The notes under the pieces were generated by a model that worked only from the letters and a program-made list of their open reading frames with translations, did no database searches and was not told the origin of the DNA. 64,000 nt of DNA, taken from Rhizobiales bacterium 2SD (GTDB lineage: Bacteria > Pseudomonadota > Alphaproteobacteria > Rhizobiales > Beijerinckiaceae). Of the stretch, positions 58,202 through 64,000 are shown in pieces. Both the position numbers and the translations under genes were made by a program. Numbering within the stretch: position 1 is the stretch's first letter; the number at the start of each line of letters is the position of its first letter. The DNA lies in NCBI GenBank assembly GCA_005502805.1, contig SCMY01000001.1, positions 62,001 through 126,000 on the forward strand. The letters run 5' to 3'.

Positions 58202-58801
58202 ATGGCCGGGTCGCAGATGCGTGACGATCCGCGCTTTCCGGGCGTCGCAATCCATGAGAGCGCCTATGTCGACGACGGCGTGACCATCGGCGCCGGCAGC
58301 AAGGTCTGGCACTTCGTCCACGTCCTGGGCCAGACCAGGATCGGCAAGGACTGCGTGCTCGGCCAGAACGTCATGGTCGGCCCGCGCGTCAGCATGGGCG
58401 ATGGCTGCAAAGTCCAGAACAATGTCGCGCTCTATGACGGCGTCGAGCTCGAGGACGGTGTCTTCTGCGGCCCGTCCTGCGTATTCACCAACGTCAACAA
58501 CCCGCGCGCCTTTCTCAACCGCAAGACGGAATTCCGCCGCACTCTGGTGAAGACCGGCGCGAGCATCGGCGCCAACGCCACCATCGTCTGCGGCCACACG
58601 CTCGGCGCCTATTGCTTCATCGCCGCAGGCGCGGTGGTGGCCAAGGACGTGCCCGATTTCGCCCTGATGGCTGGTGTTCCAGCCCGCCGCATCGGCTGGA
58701 TGAGCCATAACGGCGCCAAGCTCGGCCCCGACCTCACCTGCCCCGAAACCGGTCGGCGCTATCGCGAGACCGGGCCCGACACTCTGGAGGAGATCGTCTG
58801 A
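58202..58801 (+). CDS. wbpD: UDP-amino-sugar N-acetyltransferase (WbpD family)
   Basis: A 199-residue left-handed beta-helix acetyltransferase. Hexapeptide repeats run from about residue 20 to 165 (I-G-A-G-S-K-V-W-H, then V-L-G-Q-N-V-M-V-G). The WbpD-specific [10 protein letters not shown] lies near residue 100, and V-V-A-K-D-V-P is near the end. It acetylates the 3-amino group made by WbpE. One-base stop/start overlap with wbpE. Confidence 0.92.
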   Translation: MAGSQMRDDPRFPGVAIHESAYVDDGVTIGAGSKVWHFVHVLGQTRIGKDCVLGQNVMVGPRVSMGDGCKVQNNVALYDGVELEDGVFCGPSCVFTNVNNPRAFLNRKTEFRRTLVKTGASIGANATIVCGHTLGAYCFIAAGAVVAKDVPDFALMAGVPARRIGWMSHNGAKLGPDLTCPETGRRYRETGPDTLEEIV

Positions 58802-59958
58802 TGAGCGAGCGTCCCGCGATCGAATTCATCGACCTCAAGGCCCAGCGCCAGCGCATCGGCAAGGCGATGGACGAGGCCATCCTGAAGGTCGTCCATGACG
58901 GCAACTACATCCTCGGCGAGCAGGTGGGCGAGTTCGAGACCGGGCTCGCCGCGTTCTGCGGAGCCAAGCACGCGATCGGCGTCGCCAACGGCACCGATGC
59001 GCTGATCCTCGTGCTCGAAGCGCTCGGCATCGGGCCCGGTGATGCCGTGATCTGCCCGAGCTTCACCTTCGCCGCCACCGCCGAGGTCGTCGCCTGGATG
59101 GGCGCGACTCCGGTCTTCGCCGAGATCGACGAAGCGACGTACAACATCGACCCGAAGAGCCTGTCTGCGGCGCTGGACACAGCCAAGAAGCACGAGCTCA
59201 AGCCGCGCGCCCTGATCACGGTCGACCTCTTCGGCCAAGCCTGCGACTACGAGCCGATCGAGGCCTTCTGCAAGGCGAACGGCCTCGTCCTGATCTCGGA
59301 CTCGGCTCAAGGCTATGGCGCCCGCTACAAGGGCCGCGTCGCCGGCGCGATCGGTGATTTCGCCACCACCAGCTTCTTCCCGGCCAAGCCGCTCGGTTGC
59401 TATGGCGATGGCGGCGCGATCCTGACCGACAGCGACGAGCACGCCGAATTGCTGCGCTCGCTGCGCTTCCACGGCAAGGGTTCGTACAAATACGACAATG
59501 TTCGGGTCGGCGTGAATTCGCGGCTCGACACCATCCAGGCCGCCGTGCTGATCGAGAAGCTCAAGGTCTATGCCGACGAGATCGAGCAGCGGCAGGTCGT
59601 GGCCGCGCGCTATACCGCGGCGCTGAAGGATCTGGTCACGACACCCTACGTCATGCCCGACAGCGTCTCGACCTGGGCTCAGTACACCATCCGCATCGAC
59701 GCCGGTCGCCGCGACGCCTTCCAGGCGGCGCTGAAGGCCAAGGGCGTGCCGACCACGGTCTACTATCCCAAGCCGCTGCACCAGCAGACCGCCTACAAGC
59801 ACTTCCCGGTCGCCGGAAATGGCCTGCCGATCTCCGAGCGCGTCGCGCAGGAGGTCGTAGCCCTGCCGATGCACCCCTATCTCGACGAAGCCACGCAGGA
59901 CTACATCATCGCAGCCGTGCGCGAGGCTCTGGCGGCGCCGACGGCCGCGGTGGCATGA
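58801..59958 (+). CDS. wbpE: UDP-3-keto-sugar aminotransferase (WbpE family, DegT/DnrJ/EryC1)
   Basis: A 385-residue PLP enzyme. Motifs include G-V-A-N-G-T-D-A-L, S-F-T-F-A-A-T-A-E and the PLP lysine K196 in S-F-F-P-A-K-P-L-G. It transfers an amino group to C3 of the WbpB product, giving the 2,3-diamino uronic acid. Four-base ATGA overlap with the following glycosyltransferase gene. Confidence 0.94.
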   Translation: MSERPAIEFIDLKAQRQRIGKAMDEAILKVVHDGNYILGEQVGEFETGLAAFCGAKHAIGVANGTDALILVLEALGIGPGDAVICPSFTFAATAEVVAWMGATPVFAEIDEATYNIDPKSLSAALDTAKKHELKPRALITVDLFGQACDYEPIEAFCKANGLVLISDSAQGYGARYKGRVAGAIGDFATTSFFPAKPLGCYGDGGAILTDSDEHAELLRSLRFHGKGSYKYDNVRVGVNSRLDTIQAAVLIEKLKVYADEIEQRQVVAARYTAALKDLVTTPYVMPDSVSTWAQYTIRIDAGRRDAFQAALKAKGVPTTVYYPKPLHQQTAYKHFPVAGNGLPISERVAQEVVALPMHPYLDEATQDYIIAAVREALAAPTAAVA

Positions 59959-61061
59959 GGCGGCCGCTCCGGCTGGCTTATCTCTCGCTGGAGACGCCGC
60001 GGCCGGGTCAGGCTTCACAGACCCATATCGACGAGATCAGCGCCAGCCTGCGGCAGTCAGGCTGGCAGGTCGAGCTCTTCGCCACGACCCGTGGCGGAGC
60101 GAGTTCTCACGCCTCGTATCTGCAGCGCCTGCTCGACTACGGCCGGGTGCAGCTCGCCCTGGGACGCCGGTTGAAGGAGTTCGACGCCGTCTTTGTCCGA
60201 TCGCATTTCATGGCGCTGCCGCTGGTGGTGTGGGCCAGCTGGCGCAAGCTGCCGGTGGTACAGGAGATCAACGGCAAACCGGCCGATATCGGTGTGACCT
60301 ATCCGGCTTTGAAGCCGTTCGCCCCGCTCTTCGCCTGGCTCTACCGAGTGCAATACCGCATGGCCTCCCATCTGGTCGCCGTCACCGAAGGCCTGGCGCA
60401 ATGGGCTCGCGGTTTCGCCGGCCATGACAGGGTCAGCGTCGTCTCGAACGGCGCCAACACCGAGCTTTTCAGGCCGGACGGCCCGCGCGCCGACATTGCA
60501 GGCCGCTATGTCATCTTCGTCGGCGGCCTCGTCGCCTGGCATGGCATCGGCACCATGCTCGCAGCCTTGCGGGAACCGGCATGGCCGGCGGATGTCAGGC
60601 TCGTCATCGTCGGCGACGGCATCGAGCGTGGCAAGGTCGAGGCCGCGCAAGCCGATCCTCGCCTGCTCTGGCTCGGCCGGCAGCCCTATGAAGCGGTCCC
60701 TGCTCTGCTGCGCGGCGCGCTCGCTGCGCTTTGTGTGATCGAGGATCAGGATGGCCGTTCAGCGGCAGGCGTCGCACCGCTCAAGCTGTTCGAGGCCATG
60801 GCATGCGGCATTCCGGTGATCGTGAGCGACTTGCCCTTTCAGGCTGACATGGTCAGGCAGGCCAACGCCGGGCTGGTTGTTCCATCCGCCAATCCCGCAG
60901 CCATCGCCGCAGCAGTCGCGACGCTCGGCGGGGCGCTGGACGAGGCGGTTGAGCAGGGGCGGAACGGCGCAACCTACGTCGCGCGCGAGGCCAGCTGGCA
61001 GCAACGTGGCCGCGAAATCGACCGCATTCTGGCGTCGCAGCTGACCGGGGCAAGCCGATGA
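59955..61061 (+). CDS. GT4-type glycosyltransferase
   Basis: A 368-residue GT-B glycosyltransferase. The C-terminal donor domain shows Y-V-I-F-V-G-G-L-V-A-W-H-G-I, V-I-V-G-D-G and the GT4 motif L-K-L-F-E-A-M-A-C-G-I-P-V. ATG 59955 overlaps wbpE by four bases and the stop overlaps the next gene by four, so it belongs to the wbp operon and may add the diacetamido-uronic acid to a lipid-linked glycan. Donor and acceptor unknown. Confidence 0.9.
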   Translation: MRRPLRLAYLSLETPRPGQASQTHIDEISASLRQSGWQVELFATTRGGASSHASYLQRLLDYGRVQLALGRRLKEFDAVFVRSHFMALPLVVWASWRKLPVVQEINGKPADIGVTYPALKPFAPLFAWLYRVQYRMASHLVAVTEGLAQWARGFAGHDRVSVVSNGANTELFRPDGPRADIAGRYVIFVGGLVAWHGIGTMLAALREPAWPADVRLVIVGDGIERGKVEAAQADPRLLWLGRQPYEAVPALLRGALAALCVIEDQDGRSAAGVAPLKLFEAMACGIPVIVSDLPFQADMVRQANAGLVVPSANPAAIAAAVATLGGALDEAVEQGRNGATYVAREASWQQRGREIDRILASQLTGASR

Positions 61062-62224
61062 CGCGTGTCGCTTTGCTTTGCATCTCACCTCTGCAGCACG
61101 ATTCGCGCGTCCTGCGGCATGCAGCATTGCTCGCACAGGCGGGCTACGAGGTTCGCATCTTTGCGCAAGCCCCGCTGCCGGCGACGCCACCGGCTCCCGT
61201 GACTGTCGTGCCGGGGCCGGGCAGCGATACGCGCGTGCGGCTCGGCATGGTGCTACGACAGGCACCCGCCTCCCTGCTGCCGGTCAGTGCGGATCTGCTC
61301 TATTGGGCCTCCGCGACGAAACTGGCCGCCCGTCGCGACGTGTTGCGCTTCAAGCCCCATCTCGTCATCGCCAATGATTGGCGCGCATTGCCGATCGCTC
61401 ACGCGGCCAGGCGGGCTTGCAAATCCCGGATCATCTACGACAGCCACGAATTCGCTTCGGAGGAGTTCGCCGACAGCCAGCGCTGGCGCCTGCTTGCCCG
61501 TCAGCATGTCGTCCGGATCGAGGGGCGCTACATCCGCGAGGCGGATGCCGTGATGACCGTGAGCGACGGCATCGCCGATGCGCTGGCGGTACGGTACGAT
61601 CTGCCGCGCCCGACGGTGATCTCGAACACGCCTGCCTGGCAGGAGACCGCCTTCCGGCCGACCGGCAATTCCGTCACGGTGCTCTATCACGGCGTCATCG
61701 TGCCGCGCCGGGGCCTGGAAACACTCATCGAAAGCGTCGCCCTCTGGCCCGCCTCCTACCGGCTGGTGATCCGGGGCCCGGCGCAGGGTGGCTTCGACCA
61801 GCATCTGCGCGCACTCGCCGGTGGCCTCGGCGAGCGCGTGACCTTCGAACCCGCCGTCCCGCCCGATCAGGTCGTTCCGGCTGCGGCACAGGCAGATATC
61901 GGCATCTTCCTGCTGTCGAACAGCACCACCCATGCGCGCTTCGCCATGCCGAACAAGATCTTCGAATATGTTCAGGCCGGGCTGATGGTGATCAGCAGCG
62001 ACCTGCCGGAGATCCGCAAGGTGCTCGAGACGGCGGGCAGCGGCCTCCTGCTCGATCGTGACACGCCGCAGGCGATCGCCGCCTGCCTCGCCGGTCTTAC
62101 CCAGACCCGGATCGACGCCTGCAAGCGCGCAGCGCTTGCTCAGGCCAAGAACCTCAACTTCGAGACGGAAGGCGGCAAGCTGCTCGCTCTGGCAGCCAGG
62201 CTCGTCCAGGCCAAAGCGCCCTGA
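61058..62224 (+). CDS. GT4-type glycosyltransferase (paralog of the gene at 62325)
   Basis: A 388-residue GT-B glycosyltransferase. The acceptor domain has I-A-N-D-W-R-A-L-P-I-A and Y-D-S-H-E-F; the donor domain has V-L-Y-H-G-V-I-V-P-R-R-G-L-E and P-N-K-I-F-E-Y-V-Q-A-G-L. It is a close relative of the minus-strand protein at 62325-63665. Coupled to the preceding gene by ATGA and probably last gene of the operon. Confidence 0.9.
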   Translation: MTRVALLCISPLQHDSRVLRHAALLAQAGYEVRIFAQAPLPATPPAPVTVVPGPGSDTRVRLGMVLRQAPASLLPVSADLLYWASATKLAARRDVLRFKPHLVIANDWRALPIAHAARRACKSRIIYDSHEFASEEFADSQRWRLLARQHVVRIEGRYIREADAVMTVSDGIADALAVRYDLPRPTVISNTPAWQETAFRPTGNSVTVLYHGVIVPRRGLETLIESVALWPASYRLVIRGPAQGGFDQHLRALAGGLGERVTFEPAVPPDQVVPAAAQADIGIFLLSNSTTHARFAMPNKIFEYVQAGLMVISSDLPEIRKVLETAGSGLLLDRDTPQAIAACLAGLTQTRIDACKRAALAQAKNLNFETEGGKLLALAARLVQAKAP

Positions 62225-62324
62225 AGCATTTCCGGATTGCCCGGAGCCGCCTTGGTCCCTGGCATTCCACCGAGCTGCAAATTCCTCGAGACACCGCCGC
62301 CGCAAGCCGGGCGGAATGCTGAAC

Positions 62325-63665
62325 CTACCGTGCGGCGTGCCGCGGGGCGGCTTTCGCTGCGCGTACTGTCCTCTCGATCGCAACGAAGAAACGGTCGGCC
62401 TCAACCTCCCAATTCAGGACTTTGGCGGCCTCCAGCGCGCGCGACTTGCAGGCGTTGACTGCGTTTCGGTCGAAACCGTTGATCGCGGCTGCGATGGCCT
62501 GCGGCGTGACCTCCGGGATCAGTCGCCCGAGGTCGTGCTGCCGCAGCAACGCCGTCATTTCCGGCAGATCCGAGACGCAGATGGCCAGCCCCGCCATGGC
62601 GTATTCGAAGAACTTGTTGGGCAGAACATGGACATTCTGCTGCGAATGCCCCGGAAGCGCGAACAGCCCGATGTCGAAATGGGTCGCTTCCCTGACCAAG
62701 TCGACCATCGGCACCGGCGGCGCAAGCACGATGCGCCCGGTCAGGCCGGCTGACTCGATTCGCCGCTCGAGCGTCGCAAGATAGGCCTCGGAGCCGGGTC
62801 CGCGGATCGTCAGGCGAAACTCCGGACGCCACAGCGCAACACTGTCGATACAGGCTTCGAGCCCCCGGTCAGGCGAAACCACGCCATGGTAGAGGACTTC
62901 GATCGTTTCACCGCAAGGACGGAAGGGACTGGCCGTGTAGAATGGCACATTGCGAATGACCAATGGTGACTGCGGCAAGGCATAAAATGCCTTCATGCGG
63001 TCGGCGATCCCCTGGGAAACACAGCTGACCAGCGCAGCCTCGGGAAGTCCGGCGCGCTCGACGCTGACGACGAGTGGCCGCTGAAAAAGCCGCCAGCGCC
63101 ATCGATGCGCATACTCGTCGATTGCAAGTTCGTGCGCATCGTAGACATAGGGAACGCCCTGCTCGCTCGCCAGCTGGCGAGCGATCGGCAGAACCGACCA
63201 ATCATTGGCGAGCCAGACATCGACGACGGCATCCCGGCCCAAGTCGAGCAAGCCGGAAAAACGCGAATCGAGAGCCCAATATCCGGCTGCTGCGTGCTGG
63301 GGCACAAGCTTTGCCTGCACCACGTTGAGAAGCCTGCGCGCTCGGCGGATGCTCCTGCCCCGTGCCGCGGTCGCACCAGGCATGGCATGCCCCTGCGCGC
63401 CCATGGCGCCCGCCTCGGCCGAGACCGGATCAGCACTCGCACTCATCAACGCAGCGCATGCCCAATTCGGCGCGCCCGAGCGCGCCCCCGGCAGGCCGAA
63501 TGCCCGCACGGCCCAGCCTCTGCTGGCGAACAGATCCCCCTGCCGCCGTACACGCGGATCATCCGGGATAGCGGACAGGGAAAGGATACCGATCGAGAGC
63601 GGCCGTTCAGTATCGTGTGAAGGGCGCCCTTTCAAGGAACCTCCTGCGGCAGCGCCACCATTCAT
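62325..63665 (-). CDS. GT4-type glycosyltransferase (paralog of the gene at 61058)
   Basis: A 446-residue GT-B glycosyltransferase: L-A-N-D-W-S-V-L-P-I-A, Y-D-A-H-E-L, then V-L-Y-H-G-V-V-S-P-D-R-G-L-E and P-N-K-F-F-E-Y-A-M-A-G-L, all parallel to the 61058 protein. The N-terminal part is about 55 residues longer, with an Ala/Gly/Arg-rich insertion. ATG 63665 is chosen; a TTG at 63689 is the alternative. It converges on the wbp operon with a 100-base gap. Confidence 0.88.
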   Translation of the reverse strand: MNGGAAAGGSLKGRPSHDTERPLSIGILSLSAIPDDPRVRRQGDLFASRGWAVRAFGLPGARSGAPNWACAALMSASADPVSAEAGAMGAQGHAMPGATAARGRSIRRARRLLNVVQAKLVPQHAAAGYWALDSRFSGLLDLGRDAVVDVWLANDWSVLPIARQLASEQGVPYVYDAHELAIDEYAHRWRWRLFQRPLVVSVERAGLPEAALVSCVSQGIADRMKAFYALPQSPLVIRNVPFYTASPFRPCGETIEVLYHGVVSPDRGLEACIDSVALWRPEFRLTIRGPGSEAYLATLERRIESAGLTGRIVLAPPVPMVDLVREATHFDIGLFALPGHSQQNVHVLPNKFFEYAMAGLAICVSDLPEMTALLRQHDLGRLIPEVTPQAIAAAINGFDRNAVNACKSRALEAAKVLNWEVEADRFFVAIERTVRAAKAAPRHAAR

Positions 63666-64000
63666 TCTGATTCGATCACCGGAGACCAAGTTCCAGCGCC
63701 AGTGAGAGTGTTAGAACATGTTCCGGAGAAGCGGGAGCCACTTTTGCAGATGTCCCGTGTGTCCGCATACTGCTTCTTCGTTTCGATCATAACCCGAAGC
63801 GGGTCCATGGGGTTGAACAGGTGGCCACAGCTGGACTGATCTCACGATGACGATGGCAATTGCATGCCGGCCGGCGCAGTGATGCCTGGCCATGACGTCT
63901 CGATGGCCAGGCCCTCCGCTTGCGCTTCACCCGGCATCGGACAGCAGAACGATTCCGGGCGGCTCAGCTACCGGGGGCGCTCATCGCACCTTGGAGCGCT
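63666..64000. other. Non-coding end of the window
   Basis: No supported gene. It contains the perfect dyad GAACATGTTC (63714-63723) about 50 bases upstream of the minus-strand glycosyltransferase, a possible regulatory site, and a strong hairpin at 63884-63912. Confidence 0.5.
63884..63912. other. Strong hairpin near the window end
   Basis: Ten-base perfect arms (63884-63893 and 63903-63912) with a 9-base loop. No T-run on either side, so its role as a terminator for a gene beyond the window is uncertain. Confidence 0.5.

Noticed and set aside
63711..63893. A 60-codon minus-strand frame at the window end
   Set aside because: No ribosome site, no hydrophobic or domain pattern; treated as non-coding.

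Overview
The window is GC-rich alphaproteobacterial chromosome, most likely Hyphomicrobiales (Bosea/Methylobacterium-like). The genus is a guess. The class assignment rests on a fliF-fliG-fliH-fliN-flbD operon, SciP with CtrA-type boxes, FNR-controlled ccoNOQP-ccoGHIS, an OxyR/KatG pair and an alphaproteobacterial tRNA-Met(CAT). I see no prophage, insertion sequence or CRISPR array.

Layout. 0-7 kb (+): a peptide-type ABC importer (end of the binding protein, two permeases, a double ATPase), a cupin, an aspartate-dehydrogenase-type enzyme and a 596-aa protein fusing a glutamate-mutase-like barrel to a C-terminal B12-binding domain. This looks like an uptake and carbon-skeleton-rearrangement operon that I cannot match to a described pathway. 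7-10 kb: DUF305 protein, YbhN-like membrane protein, and a divergent EamA exporter / XRE-cupin regulator pair. 10-24 kb: flagellar genes on the minus strand (flhA; fliF-G-H-N-flbD; sciP; fliK-flgD), with CtrA-type sites before flhA, fliF and sciP. Between flhA and flbD lie plus-strand genes: two paralogous small Tat-exported basic proteins, an MFS transporter and a Tat-exported DUF1963 protein. 24-26.5 kb: mnmA, a PmtA-like methyltransferase and tRNA-Met.

26.9-37.2 kb: two RTX repeat proteins, oxyR/katG, a small membrane protein and a PrtD/PrtE-type type I secretion ABC transporter with its adaptor. A third RTX gene lies at 48.4 kb. The RTX proteins share a C-terminal D-F-x-F-(V/I) ending and are probably secreted by this exporter. 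37.2-46.5 kb (-): the complete cbb3 oxidase locus ccoN-O-Q-P-G-H-I-S followed by its oxygen-sensing FnrN-type regulator. A perfect FNR palindrome separates fnrN from a divergent gene of unknown function. 46.6-48.1 kb: a tiny ORF and a luciferase-like monooxygenase.

50-55.6 kb: an acid/sugar-acid catabolic group (RraA-family protein, TTT-type binding protein, GntR regulator, DHDPS-family lyase, IlvD/Edd dehydratase). Two related long intergenic palindromes lie in it, and two overlapping palindromes between the divergent TTT and GntR genes form a likely operator. 55.8-63.7 kb: a polysaccharide locus, wbpA-wbpB-wbpD-wbpE (UDP-diacetamido-uronic acid synthesis), plus three GT4-type glycosyltransferases.

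All functions are inferred by reading translated sequence and recalling family features. No database search was run.
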